Source: an uncultured Clostridium sp.
GTDB taxonomy: Bacteria; Bacillota; Clostridia; Lachnospirales; Lachnospiraceae
DNA length: 35,312 nucleotides
Direction: 5' to 3'
Assembly: GCA_947575275.1 (NCBI GenBank)
Contig: CANPMS010000023.1
Span: forward strand, 1 to 35,312
This document shows, piece by piece, positions 17,402-26,003 of this stretch. The position numbers and the translations under genes were made by a program. The first letter of the stretch is position 1. Each line of letters opens with the position of its first letter. Under the pieces are notes generated by a model that saw only the letters and a list, made by a program, of their open reading frames with translations, was not told the origin of the DNA and did not search any database.

Positions 17402-18739
17402 TCAGCACAGCTTGTAGTTTCCGTCTCCACAGCCGCGCACAGAAAGAGAAAACACCTGCCTGGCCGCCTCAACCAAATAAACGGTATCCCTGCTCCCGGC
17501 TGTCTCATAGCAGGAGTGCATAGCAAGCTGAGGAAGACCAATATCCACTGTATTTAATGCCACCTGTGAATTGGAAATATTCCCCAGGGTGGAGCCGCCG
17601 GGCATATCCGATCGGTTATAGAAAATCTGAAACGGTATCCCTGACCGCTCACATATGGTTCTGAACACCGCACCGGACACTGCGTCCGTAGTATACTTTT
17701 GGTTTGCACTGTACTTGATAACAATCCCCCCGTTTAAATACGGCCGGTTGACAGGATCCGCCTTATCCCCATAATTGGGGTGAACTGCATGGGCATTATC
17801 CGCAGATACCATAAAACTGGAAGCAAGCGCTGTCAGGTATTCCTCTTCACCGCGCCCCATGGCGGCGTTAATCCGCCGGAGCACATCTTTTAAGAAGGTA
17901 GACCCGGCCCCCTGCTTGGTGCCGCTTCCTACCTCCTCGTTATCCAGCACACAGTGCACTGCCACGCTCTCTTTCGGCTCAGAAGCTAAAAGCCCTTTTA
18001 TAGAAGCAAACGCGCACTGTAAATCATCCAGACGTGCGCTTGCAAGAAATTCCCCCTCTGCTCCCAGAATCGTCCCTTTCATTCGGTTATATAAAAACAG
18101 ATCCATATCCAGAATATCAAGCTCCGAAACATCCGTCTCATCAGCAAGCAGCTTTCTTAATCGTCCTCTTATCTCCCTGCCTGCCGCCTCACAGAACAGA
18201 GGAAGCATATCGTTCTGAATATTATACCCGCCTTTCTCATTGATGCCGCGGTTCATATGAATGGCAAGACTGGGAATAATCATCAGATCCCGCTCAACGT
18301 TGACCAGCCTTGTGGCAATGCCGTCATCTGTCCGTACCACAATCCGTCCGGCAACAGACAGCGGTCTGTCCAGCCAGGGGGCGCAGAGCATGCCGCCGTA
18401 TCCCTCCACATTCAGCTTTACATAGCTTTTCTCCATCTGGATTTCTGCATTCTCTTTTACCTTGAACATTGGAGAATCACTGTGGCTGGCTATAATCTGG
18501 TATCCTGTAAAATCCCGCTTGGGAATCACGAAGGCAATCAGGGCGGAGCCGTTGCGCGTCACATAGTAACCGCTTCCGGTTTCCAGCTTCCAACGCTCTC
18601 CCTCCATAAGCCGGGTAAAACCACACTCCTCAAGCATCGCTCCCATATTCGCCACCGCATGAAAGCTGCTGGGGCTCTTGTCAAGAAACTGCAAAAGCTC
18701 CCGGTTTATCTCATCAGATTTATTGTTGATGTTTTCCAT
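17402..18739 (-). CDS. M18 family aminopeptidase
   Basis: A zinc-dependent cytosolic exopeptidase that removes N-terminal (often acidic) residues from peptides. The protein has 445 residues. It has the family zinc-site stretches ASHSDSPMFKVK near 84-95, VLDNEEVGSGTKQGAGS near 265-281, VSADNAHAVHPNYG and, near the C-terminus, AMHSCYETAGSRD. There is no signal peptide. It is preceded by a GGAAGGGAG site and stands apart from its neighbours, with about 90 bases to gltX. The length and motif order are normal. Confidence 0.92.
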   Translation of the reverse strand: MENINNKSDEINRELLQFLDKSPSSFHAVANMGAMLEECGFTRLMEGERWKLETGSGYYVTRNGSALIAFVIPKRDFTGYQIIASHSDSPMFKVKENAEIQMEKSYVKLNVEGYGGMLCAPWLDRPLSVAGRIVVRTDDGIATRLVNVERDLMIIPSLAIHMNRGINEKGGYNIQNDMLPLFCEAAGREIRGRLRKLLADETDVSELDILDMDLFLYNRMKGTILGAEGEFLASARLDDLQCAFASIKGLLASEPKESVAVHCVLDNEEVGSGTKQGAGSTFLKDVLRRINAAMGRGEEEYLTALASSFMVSADNAHAVHPNYGDKADPVNRPYLNGGIVIKYSANQKYTTDAVSGAVFRTICERSGIPFQIFYNRSDMPGGSTLGNISNSQVALNTVDIGLPQLAMHSCYETAGSRDTVYLVEAARQVFSLSVRGCGDGNYKLC

Positions 18740-18812
18740 TCAATTCTGCTCCCTTCCTTCATCTCCTCATATAGCTTCAAACCCACAATTGGAACAATTG
18801 TAGCACATTCAA

Positions 18813-18845
18813 AAGAAAAAAGGAACCCGTATGGATTCCTTATAT
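18813..18845 (-). terminator. Terminator after the small lipoprotein gene
   Basis: On the minus strand AAGGAATCC and GGGTTCCTT pair around a short loop, followed by a long T-rich run (TTTTCTTTT). It lies about 50 bases after the lipoprotein stop at 18893. Confidence 0.75.
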
Positions 18846-18892
18846 TGTTGATTTTCCATCCTAATCTCTGCCTTTTTCGGACTTTCTCTGCT

Positions 18893-19333
18893 TTACATGC
18901 TCTCTACAGGCAGGCTGCTGTCTGTAATTACCTCATTCGTTTCCACATCCCGCACTGTCACATGGACAGACCACTGGTCACCAGAAACACCACACATGAC
19001 CTGATATCTCCCAAGAAAGGCGGCGAAAGTGGAAACCATAAAAGTGGCATAATCAACCTTTAATTTATGTGTTTGCACCAATTTACCCCCTAAGTACTCC
19101 CATGCGCTCAAATGAAACTGAAAGCTGGTATCTGACCCACCCCAAATGATTTCGTGTTCTGAATCTGGGGTGGGATTTCTAATTTCCGTATAGGCGGATT
19201 CTTCCCGATAATCACCAATCATTTCATCCCAGTGAGCCGTTCCTGCAGGCATGGTCTGACAAGCGCAAAGCATACAGCAAATAGACAGCAACAAAAATAC
19301 TTGTAACAGTATCTTTAATTTTGTCGTGTTCAC
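18893..19333 (-). CDS. Small lipoprotein of unknown function
   Basis: I start at GTG 19333, because GGGGAGG lies about eight bases upstream; a TTG two codons earlier would be only three bases from that site. The protein has 146 residues. A short basic head, a hydrophobic stretch (ILLQVFLLLSICCMLCA) and a lipobox LCAC make it a type II lipoprotein, so it should sit on the outer face of the membrane. The mature part is a small beta-rich domain (FQFHLSAWEYLGG, VHVTVRDVETNEVITD) that I do not recognise. It has its own terminator. Confidence is high that it is a gene and low on function. Confidence 0.75.
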   Translation of the reverse strand: MNTTKLKILLQVFLLLSICCMLCACQTMPAGTAHWDEMIGDYREESAYTEIRNPTPDSEHEIIWGGSDTSFQFHLSAWEYLGGKLVQTHKLKVDYATFMVSTFAAFLGRYQVMCGVSGDQWSVHVTVRDVETNEVITDSSLPVESM

Positions 19334-19452
19334 ATTCAATTTCCTCCCCGGTACTATTTGTATTTAGTCTACAACAACAGCCGCCATTTTTCCACCCACT
19401 AATTTTCATAAACCGCGCAGATACAAGGAAAACCGAACCTCCCATATTGGGG

Positions 19453-19647
19453 TCATGTATAGGGAATCACAAAATATTTCCCCTTCCTCACCGAAAAACA
19501 GAACAAAAGGATGAATCCGTCACCGACTGCTTCTTTGAGTTCATAACTTCGAAATAAGACGGTTATGGAAACGACATCCGGACCACTGTCAAAATCATAA
19601 GCAGGAGGTGTTTTGCCCACGAGCTCCCATCCTTGCGTAACAGACAA
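19453..19647 (-). other. Possible gene remnant in a 370-base gap
   Basis: The interval 19340-19707 contains no convincing gene. A 64-codon minus-strand frame (SVTQGWELVGKTPPAYDFDS, then GPDVVSITVLFRS) looks protein-like but has no ribosome binding site, overlaps the plus-strand promoter at 19633-19661 and matches no family I know. It may be the end of a decayed gene. Confidence 0.25.
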
Positions 19648-19661
19648 ATTTCTGCTATAAT
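19633..19661 (+). promoter_or_regulatory. Promoter of the 19708 membrane protein gene
   Basis: TTGCGT (19633-19638) and a perfect TATAAT (19656-19661) are 17 bases apart, about 45 bases upstream of the start codon. Confidence 0.6.
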
Positions 19662-19707
19662 TGTGTTAATATATGTTGTTAAAATTTCCAAATTCTCGGA
19701 GGTACAT

Positions 19708-20223
19708 ATGGAGAAATTAAAATCAATCATTTTTGTGGCTGGGGTGATGCTGCTGATTTTATCGGCAACAATGGGCTATATCTCCATCAAGTCTCTGACT
19801 GCAATTCCCCCCGCCGGCAGCTACGAGGACAAAGGCGTCTATACTTTTTCTCCCTATAAGGTACTGCCCGTCCAGGTGCAGAACACAGGAAGCGGACGTA
19901 ACAGCCGCATGAACCCCACCAAGACCGTCTACATGGTCTACTATCAGGATGTCAGCGGGAGCGGCTATCAGTGGACAGAGAGGGCCATCACCCGTGAGCT
20001 AGGTCAGGAAATCGTGAACGCGGGAACTGCTGTGGAGCGGCGGGTGCTGACAATCCCTGCCGACAATTCCTATATCACCACAGAACCGGACCAGACTGCC
20101 GATAGCTACACTGCCGGACTTCAACAAAAGTACATTGCTATCCTTATTCTGTCGGGAAGCTATATTCTGTTGTATGCGGTGATATTTTGGCTGATTTGGC
20201 TGAGAAAAAGAAAAGCAGCGTGA
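19708..20223 (+). CDS. Membrane protein with two transmembrane segments
   Basis: I start at ATG 19708, which has CGGAGG six bases upstream, giving 171 residues. A first membrane segment (about 6-25, IIFVAGVMLLILSATMGYIS) is followed by an extracytoplasmic loop of about 110 residues with VYTFSPYKVLPVQVQ and VYMVYYQDVSGSGYQ strands, then a second membrane segment near the end (YIAILILSGSYILLYAVIFW) and a basic tail RKRKAA, which places both ends in the cytoplasm. I do not recognise the family with confidence; it is reminiscent of DUF3592-type proteins. It stands alone on the plus strand with its own promoter, followed by a lipoprotein gene. Confidence 0.75.
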   Translation: MEKLKSIIFVAGVMLLILSATMGYISIKSLTAIPPAGSYEDKGVYTFSPYKVLPVQVQNTGSGRNSRMNPTKTVYMVYYQDVSGSGYQWTERAITRELGQEIVNAGTAVERRVLTIPADNSYITTEPDQTADSYTAGLQQKYIAILILSGSYILLYAVIFWLIWLRKRKAA

Positions 20224-20224
20224 C

Positions 20225-20572
20225 ATGAGCAGGCAAAAAACATGCAAAACTTTTCTGCTGGTTCCTTCACTACTGGTAACTGTTTTACTGAGTGGATGCC
20301 AGTCCGAAGAAAATTTCCCGTTCTATCAGATGGAAACACGCGAGGACTATTCTGAAGTCCTTTACTTAGACGGCGTACAATATGGGCGGAAACAGTATCT
20401 TCCTGAATGGTTACGGTTATTTCCAAACACGACTTCCCCACCAGAGACAAGTGATCCAAAAGCACATTGCCGCCCTTGCTCTGGTGGAGGCTTATATCCT
20501 GCTGTATGTGGTTGTACCATACATGACATAGCATGGGAAAACGAAAAAGGTAACCAGGAAAGAATGGGCTGA
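20225..20572 (+). CDS. Small lipoprotein fused to the remnant of a membrane-protein tail
   Basis: The frame gives 115 residues starting MSRQKTCKTFLLVPSLLVTV with a lipobox LLSGC at about residue 25, so the 5' part is a credible lipoprotein gene one base after the 19708 stop. The last third (Cys-rich, PKAHCRPCSGG) is not credible protein. Read one frame over, 20436-20516 encodes VIQKHIAALALVEAYILLYV, which clearly resembles the tail of the 19708 protein (QKYIAILILSGSYILLYAVI). The region therefore looks like the 5' half of a lipoprotein gene joined out of frame to the 3' end of a paralogue of its neighbour. It is probably a decayed product of a local duplication and deletion. Confidence 0.5.
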   Translation: MSRQKTCKTFLLVPSLLVTVLLSGCQSEENFPFYQMETREDYSEVLYLDGVQYGRKQYLPEWLRLFPNTTSPPETSDPKAHCRPCSGGGLYPAVCGCTIHDIAWENEKGNQERMG

Positions 20573-20606
20573 CCAGAAATCAGTATTCAAGTCAGCCCTG
20601 ATTTTT
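20566..20606. terminator. Hairpin between convergent genes
   Basis: GGGCTGAC (20566-20573) and GTCAGCCC (20591-20598) are inverted repeats followed by TGATTTTTA. The structure lies between a plus-strand gene and the minus-strand rubredoxin gene and could serve both. Confidence 0.5.
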
Positions 20607-20628
20607 ATGCTGTTTCAAAAAGTACATC

Positions 20629-21246
20629 TTAGATTGTTATTTTCTCAAAATCCGAAGCAGGATGCTTGCACAGCGGGCAGACGAAATCCGCCGGGAGCTC
20701 CTCCCCTTCATAGATATAGCCGCATACGGTACAGCGCCATGCTGTTTTCCCGGAAGAAACCTTCTGTTCCGGCTTCGGCTTAATCGCCGACTGGTAGTAG
20801 GCATAGGTCGCCGAAGCAGCATCGGAAAGTACCTCCATATCATCCACGGCGGCGATAAACAATATGTGGCTGCCCAAGTCAATCGCCTGCTCTACCGTGG
20901 CGCTGATATAGGCATTGGTTCCGGAGGTGACATAGTACAGACCGTTAGTGCTGCGTTGACAGTCCAGGTAATCAGCAAATTTATTAACCTCCCGGCCGGA
21001 CTGGAATCCAAAGTGGCGGAATGTATCGAAACCGGCCGCCTCGCTGAGGACAGAGAGATTAAATTTGCCGCTTTTCTGTACGATCTCCTGGGTGAAGTTT
21101 TCTTTATTCACCGCAATACTGATGCGGTTCGGCTCACTGGTCACCTGAATACCGGTGTTGATGATACAGCCATTATCCTTTCCCTCAAACGAAGAGGTAA
21201 GCACAAACAGTCCATAACTCAACTTATACATCGCTTTTTGATCCAT
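20629..21246 (-). CDS. hrb: High-molecular-weight rubredoxin (flavin reductase domain + rubredoxin)
   Basis: The protein has 205 residues. Residues 1 to about 150 form a flavin-reductase-like FMN-binding domain (LSYGLFVLTSSF, NGCIINTGIQVTSEP, GKFNLSVLSE, FRHFGFQSG). The last ~40 residues are a short rubredoxin, CTVCGYIYEGEELPADFVC, then PLC, giving four iron-binding cysteines. Such fusions (Hrb of Moorella) pass electrons from NAD(P)H to flavodiiron proteins for oxygen or NO detoxification in anaerobes. An AAAAGGAGGAATTGTT region precedes the ATG. No flavodiiron partner is adjacent. Just upstream a short frame (21317-21261, MVAALPKDMVDRISATMN) ends ten bases before this binding site and may be a remnant of another gene's end or a leader peptide. 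Confidence 0.92.
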   Translation of the reverse strand: MDQKAMYKLSYGLFVLTSSFEGKDNGCIINTGIQVTSEPNRISIAVNKENFTQEIVQKSGKFNLSVLSEAAGFDTFRHFGFQSGREVNKFADYLDCQRSTNGLYYVTSGTNAYISATVEQAIDLGSHILFIAAVDDMEVLSDAASATYAYYQSAIKPKPEQKVSSGKTAWRCTVCGYIYEGEELPADFVCPLCKHPASDFEKITI

Positions 21247-21368
21247 AACAATTCCTCCTTTTAATTCATCGTTGCAGAAATCCGGTCTACCATATCCTTG
21301 GGCAACGCTGCCACCATATTTAAACCTTCTGTATCACTATCTGATTTGTATTGTGCCTATTGTATCCC

Positions 21369-21592
21369 TCAAATATGTGAGAATATAACTCCTGTGTTAA
21401 TACTCATGTGTGGTAAAGTATCACAAGAAAACTTTGTCGAATTGACAGCCGCCCCACCCCCATAAAAACCTCTAATATCTGACGAAATCCCTTTTGCCTT
21501 GAATTTGATTTTAGGCGTGTAGCCTCCATTATAGCGCAAAAGGAAAGCCTTAGTTTGAAATTTAGCTATAAGCATTTTTTCACCTCTTTCTG
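21369..21592 (-). other. Unresolved short reading frame in the 530-base gap
   Basis: The gap 21247-21776 holds no secure gene. One minus-strand frame has a fair GAGGTGAAAAA site before an internal ATG near 21577 (MLIAKFQTKAFLLRYNGGYT). It has no recognisable domain and overlaps the plus-strand gene remnant at 21625-21753, so I doubt that it encodes a protein. Confidence 0.2.
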
Positions 21593-21624
21593 CGTTGGCA
21601 TACCCAGTAAGCAAATCGCCAAAA

Positions 21625-21753
21625 CGCAGGAAATATTTTAAATTTGTTTTAGTTAATGATGAAACAAAGGAAAAGCTGGAACAGTGTAAAAAAGCGCTGA
21701 ATAGTACCACATCCGAGGTTGTCCGTCAGGTGTATGACGAATTAGAGAAATAA
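21625..21753 (+). pseudogene. 3' remnant of a ribbon-helix-helix-like gene
   Basis: The plus strand reads RRKYFKFVLVNDETKEKLEQ, then CKKALNSTTSEVVRQVYDEL and a stop. The pattern ...ETKEKLE.CKKAL..T.SEVVRQ... resembles the end of small ribbon-helix-helix DNA-binding proteins, such as antitoxin-like regulators. No start codon or ribosome binding site is found upstream; a stop lies at 21556, so the 5' end is lost. Low complexity is not the cause of the match, but the family assignment is by eye only. Confidence 0.4.
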
Positions 21754-21789
21754 AGGCGGCGTCCATCATTTCCCCTTCACCGACCGCCA
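21753..21789 (-). terminator. Possible terminator at the end of the glycan locus
   Basis: GGCGGTC near the stop of the acyltransferase gene can pair with GACGCCGCC (one bulge) on the minus strand, followed by TTTATTTCTC. Confidence 0.4.
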
Positions 21790-22820
21790 TTTAAAAGATT
21801 CCAGAATTTTGGAGACAGGCGGCGCAAAATTTTCCCCAGACCTGTACTGATTGCCAGCGTCAGCACAGGCATCACAAGAAACAGCGCCAGCGGCTCCCAG
21901 CCGCTTGCAGAAAACATCAGCGCAACAGTCTTGTTAATCAATCGTACAAAGGCAAAGTGGGTTGCATACAAGAAAAAGTTATGGCACATGAAGTCCCGCG
22001 CTGCCGGGAGTCTGTCTCCCGGTACCAAAAGCCACAAACCCGCCACCGCCAACAGGCGGCAGAGTACAAAGCAGGGAGTGAACGCAGCCCGCAGTCCCAC
22101 TGCATAGGATAACGCCGCCATGCCTAAAAACGCCGCGCCCATCCATGCCTGTCTCATGCTCCAGGGCCCCTCAATCCAATTATACTTCCCGCTTCCACCT
22201 CCCAGCTCAATCGCCAGAGAAGCCGCACTGACGTAATAAACCAGCGCGTCCGCGTTCACCAGCGGCAGGCTGACATCTTTCTCTATGAGAATCCAAAGCG
22301 CTGATAAAAATACCACACGGCTCCAACGGTTCTTAATCACCGGATAAAGCGCCGGCGCTAGGCAGATTAAAAGAATTAACTGGTAGAGATACCAGAATAC
22401 ATAGTTATAAGTATAGTGGAGCACCGAATCCACGGTGGCGGACAACGTAAAAGGCACCACACCCTTGCCCACCACGGCCGCCACACCCGGAAGGCGGCTT
22501 CCAATTACATAGCCAAGATAGTAAATAAAATTCCACAGAATAAATGGCACCAGTACACTCTTAATACGCCTCTGCCACTTGACCCCAAGCATTTCCCAAC
22601 GAAAATCACGATAAAACAGATACCCTGAAATCATAAAAAAGCCCGGCACCGCAATCTGACCAAACCAATCTCCAATCAGGCGTTCTGCCCGGTACACCTT
22701 CTCCATCTCCTCCGTCACTCCCAGAAACAGCTCTGCATTGTAGGAGTGAAGCCAGATCACCAGCAGACTGAACACAAAAGAGAACCATGTAACCTTGTTG
22801 CGAAACTGCAAATCCGTCAT
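21777..22820 (-). CDS. Acyltransferase 3 family membrane protein
   Basis: I start at ATG 22820 (MTDLQFRNKVTWFSFVFSLL), with GGGGG eight bases upstream, giving 347 residues. About ten hydrophobic segments fill the protein, and the family's early features are present: a conserved His after the first segment (VIWLHSYNAE) and GFFMISGYLFYRDF. Members move acetyl or other acyl groups onto sugars of extracellular glycans. It is the last gene of the glycan locus, 37 bases after the ABC permease stop, and I infer that it decorates the polymer made by this locus. Confidence 0.88.
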   Translation of the reverse strand: MTDLQFRNKVTWFSFVFSLLVIWLHSYNAELFLGVTEEMEKVYRAERLIGDWFGQIAVPGFFMISGYLFYRDFRWEMLGVKWQRRIKSVLVPFILWNFIYYLGYVIGSRLPGVAAVVGKGVVPFTLSATVDSVLHYTYNYVFWYLYQLILLICLAPALYPVIKNRWSRVVFLSALWILIEKDVSLPLVNADALVYYVSAASLAIELGGGSGKYNWIEGPWSMRQAWMGAAFLGMAALSYAVGLRAAFTPCFVLCRLLAVAGLWLLVPGDRLPAARDFMCHNFFLYATHFAFVRLINKTVALMFSASGWEPLALFLVMPVLTLAISTGLGKILRRLSPKFWNLLNGGR

Positions 22821-22890
22821 ACATGATTCCCCCTTTCCCATAAACACCCACAATCCGCAGCCTGCTAAATCTTATGCTTACTTACAAAAA

Positions 22891-23703
22891 TTATAACACA
22901 TCTGAAAAGTGTGGTCTGAGGCGCTTAAAAATCTTCAGTCCGAAAAGTCCGATAATCAGGGTTAAAATCCAGAAGTACAGCCCAAGCCTGGGACGCTCCC
23001 AGAACCAGTTGCCGGTAATCATGCTGTCGCGGTAGCCGGCAACCACATAATAAAAAGGATTCAGCTTCAATACGGATACCACCCAGGGCGCTTTGTCGGC
23101 AAACATGGACTCATGGTACATAATCGGTGTCAGCCACATGCCAAATTGCAGACAGATACCCACAATCTGCGCCATGTCTTTAAAAAACACATTGATTGCA
23201 GAAGTCAAATATCCCAGCGCCAGCGCCAGCGTGGAGGCTGCAAAGCTGTAATACGCAATCTGCAGCCAGGTGACCAGAGGCAGACGTCCGTAGCAGAGAA
23301 ATACAATCAGCATAATTAACACAAAAAAGCTGTGTACCAGCAAACAGGAAATCAATTTGATAATCGGCAGAATTTCCACCTGAAATACCACCTTTTTTAC
23401 CAGGTAGCTGTATTCCTGTAAGCAGCCGGTCACGCAGTTCAGCGCCTCGCTGAAAAAAAACCAGGGCACAATACCAGGCACCAGCCAAAGTACATACGGA
23501 ACGTCGGGCACCGGCGGCACGCTCTTAAATCCAATCTGGAAAATAAAAAAATAAATGAGAACCGTCACCATGGGCTGTACAAACATCCACACAATTCCGA
23601 AATACGAACCTACAAACCGTTTGCGAAAGTCCGCTTTCGCCAGATCCCAGATTAATCCTCTTTTTTCCACAGTTTCCCTTAATAGAGAAGTTACACCATT
23701 CAT
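22891..23703 (-). CDS. ABC-2 type polysaccharide export permease (Wzm/TagG-like)
   Basis: The start at 23703 (MNGVTSLLRETVEKRGLIWD) has AAAGGA eight bases upstream; an ATG seven codons earlier lacks a site. The 270 residues carry the ABC2_membrane pattern: LAKADFRKRFVGSYFGIVW near the N-terminus, six membrane segments, and the late MWLTPIMY...NPFYYVVAGYRD motif. Such permeases export O-antigen or teichoic acid polymers together with a Wzt/TagH ATPase. No ATPase gene is visible in the window, although it is normally adjacent. The gene lies 57 bases after the rfbC stop. Confidence 0.9.
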   Translation of the reverse strand: MNGVTSLLRETVEKRGLIWDLAKADFRKRFVGSYFGIVWMFVQPMVTVLIYFFIFQIGFKSVPPVPDVPYVLWLVPGIVPWFFFSEALNCVTGCLQEYSYLVKKVVFQVEILPIIKLISCLLVHSFFVLIMLIVFLCYGRLPLVTWLQIAYYSFAASTLALALGYLTSAINVFFKDMAQIVGICLQFGMWLTPIMYHESMFADKAPWVVSVLKLNPFYYVVAGYRDSMITGNWFWERPRLGLYFWILTLIIGLFGLKIFKRLRPHFSDVL

Positions 23704-23780
23704 ATCCTGTTTCCTTTCCGGCATTCCGATTGCAGGGCTGCCCCGCTTTTTCGCACAATCACAGGCACATCATTCGTCTC

Positions 23781-24335
23781 TCAGAATTTAAAGGTTTGCG
23801 AAAGCCCTCCCCACTGTTTATCTTTCTCCGAGATAATCAACTCCACCCCCTCTTCCAGCGGCCACTCAATACCAATTTCCGAATCGTTCCACAAAAGCCC
23901 CCCCTCATCTCCAGGATGATAGAAATCCGTACATTTATAGGCGAACTCCGCCTCATCCGACAACACTAAAAATCCATGGGCAAATCCCTCAGGAATATAA
24001 AACTGTTTTTTATTTTCCGCTGTCAAAACCACCCCAAACCACTTTCCATAGGTGGCAGAATCGGCTCTCAAATCCACCGCCACATCAAATACCGCTCCCC
24101 GGATCGCCCGAACCAGCTTTCCCTGGGGAAACTGCTTCTGAAAATGCAGACCACGCAGCACACCGCGTATGGACATGGACTGGTTATCCTGAACAAATAC
24201 CATATTAAGCCCTGCTTCCCGGAAATCATTTTGGTTGTAAGTCTCCACAAAGTATCCACGCTCGTCCTTAAATACCATCGGTTCAATCACATACAGCCCC
24301 TCAATCTCACAGGGCGTTACTTTTATCTTTCCCAT
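23781..24335 (-). CDS. rfbC: dTDP-4-dehydrorhamnose 3,5-epimerase
   Basis: It epimerises dTDP-4-keto-6-deoxyglucose at C3 and C5, the third step to dTDP-L-rhamnose. The start is ATG 24335, with GGGAG nine bases upstream (a GTG two codons earlier is less likely), giving 184 residues. Family features: DERGYFVETYN, RGVLRGLHFQ with the catalytic His, VDLRADSATYGKW, and PEGFAHGFLVLSD, then KCTDFYHPGDEGG. rfbA, rfbB and rfbD are not in the window. It implies that the glycan contains rhamnose, consistent with a rhamnosyltransferase-like gene upstream. Confidence 0.95.
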   Translation of the reverse strand: MGKIKVTPCEIEGLYVIEPMVFKDERGYFVETYNQNDFREAGLNMVFVQDNQSMSIRGVLRGLHFQKQFPQGKLVRAIRGAVFDVAVDLRADSATYGKWFGVVLTAENKKQFYIPEGFAHGFLVLSDEAEFAYKCTDFYHPGDEGGLLWNDSEIGIEWPLEEGVELIISEKDKQWGGLSQTFKF

Positions 24336-24359
24336 TACCACACTCTCCCTTAATCTGTT

Positions 24360-26003
24360 TTACAGCCTCATACTCACTATACTGAACAGCCGCAGCAACA
24401 CATAACCATCCATGCAGCACATCAGATACAATATACTACGGTTTCTATCCTTTGTCAAAACTACCATATCATTTTTGAGCGCCAGCAAAAATACCGGAAG
24501 AAACGGAAGAAAATACCGTCCCTGCACACCACTGATAACCTTGGAGCTGAGAGGCGTCCACGCAATCAGCATTGACAGCATCGCAGCAGCCACACAGCCT
24601 GCACAGACAAGAAAAATCCATACCCGCTGCCTGATACTTATTTGAATAGTCTCACCCGGTTTTTTAAATGCCAGTCCCAATAATCCCAGCGTAAATGCGC
24701 AGACCACCAGATACGGCACATCCAGCACCTCATCCAGATTCCCCAGATACGCGCCAATCATTGTAAAATGCCACTGCTGCGCCTGCCACAAAATTGTCTG
24801 ATAGAACATGCGCATCAGCAGGATTCTCTGATGGATCAGCTGGTTTAAAGTATACCCCGGCTCCCCGGCCCACTGCACATAGCTTTCTGTCTCCGTAGCG
24901 TAGGACGCCACCACCTGGCTGTTGACCAAAACCATCGCCACAGCCCATGCTCCAAACACTGCAGCCGCCGCCAACGCCCACTTTCTCCAGCCGCCGAATT
25001 TGCAGACCGGAATCAAAAGACACAATCCCATCATCACCGCGTAAATCATCTTACACGGTCCCACCGCAGCCATCAGCAGTGCAAGCAACAGCACATCGCG
25101 CACATGCACGCGCTCCGCCCGGTACGCCAGATCAAGGCAGACTGCCGTAAACAGGAACATGCCGCCCATAATCATCACATCGTAGGAGAAGGATGCAGAC
25201 AAATGAAGCGTCATAGGCAGCAGCGCCACAGCAAATAACACTTCTTTTCCAAATGGAAGCCTGCGCATGGCAAGCCAGGTCATTGCCACAAAAAACAAAA
25301 GATTGAACAGCCGTCCCAGATATAAAAGAGGCATCGTGCCAAGTCCCAGCAGCCTTCCTGCTGCAATTCCCACCGCCTGCGGCATATAGGCGAGAGGCGT
25401 TGTGACAACAGGAGGATAGGTAGATGCAACCGGTGCTTCATGAAGCAGCTTAAGGCGCTCCGGCATATACTGTCCATTGAATCCCAGCTCCTTTAGGATC
25501 CGGTACATGTCCTCATCCAGAACCTCCCCCAGCCTTACAGAATCTTTCCGGCTTTCCTCCGTCACCTGCAAAATCCCGTCCTCATCTGCCTGATACCGGA
25601 AAACACTCTCCAAATCCTCCACCCACGCATCTTCCGGGCGCAGCAGCACACGTCCATAACGGTCTGTGTCACGCTGCGCCAGCATAGAGCTGGACAAACG
25701 ATAGGCGCTTACATAGTGGCTGATTTCGTCCGGCGCAGTGAGAGGCGGAAGCACAAACATGAAAAAAAGCCCCAGGAGCAATCCTGTGAAGACATAAACA
25801 CGCTCAAGCGGCAGCGCTCCCAGCAGCAAATAGCCCAGATATAACACAATACAAACAACTGCCGCCAGAAGGACAAAATAGCCTGTCATCAACCATCTGT
25901 CCCCGCATTCCTCCACTCCTTTTTGTACATCCAAACGATGCCACCACCCAAGAAGCAGCACTACTATGGGAAATATCCATGCTCTGTCAATTTTCCTCTT
26001 CAT
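24360..26003 (-). CDS. DUF2142 multi-pass membrane protein
   Basis: The protein has 547 residues and about 12 hydrophobic segments. The family hallmark is the loop after the third or fourth segment, VLPPLTAPDEISHYVSAYRL, with the acidic PDE..H..AY pattern shared with lipid-linked-sugar glycosyltransferases of the GT-C type. A large external loop (about 110-190) follows. I infer a membrane glycosyltransferase using a polyprenyl-phosphate sugar; the substrate is unknown. Its start overlaps the end of the DUF2304 gene by 17 bases, and rfbC follows after 24 bases, so it sits in a tight operon. Confidence 0.88.
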   Translation of the reverse strand: MKRKIDRAWIFPIVVLLLGWWHRLDVQKGVEECGDRWLMTGYFVLLAAVVCIVLYLGYLLLGALPLERVYVFTGLLLGLFFMFVLPPLTAPDEISHYVSAYRLSSSMLAQRDTDRYGRVLLRPEDAWVEDLESVFRYQADEDGILQVTEESRKDSVRLGEVLDEDMYRILKELGFNGQYMPERLKLLHEAPVASTYPPVVTTPLAYMPQAVGIAAGRLLGLGTMPLLYLGRLFNLLFFVAMTWLAMRRLPFGKEVLFAVALLPMTLHLSASFSYDVMIMGGMFLFTAVCLDLAYRAERVHVRDVLLLALLMAAVGPCKMIYAVMMGLCLLIPVCKFGGWRKWALAAAAVFGAWAVAMVLVNSQVVASYATETESYVQWAGEPGYTLNQLIHQRILLMRMFYQTILWQAQQWHFTMIGAYLGNLDEVLDVPYLVVCAFTLGLLGLAFKKPGETIQISIRQRVWIFLVCAGCVAAAMLSMLIAWTPLSSKVISGVQGRYFLPFLPVFLLALKNDMVVLTKDRNRSILYLMCCMDGYVLLRLFSIVSMRL

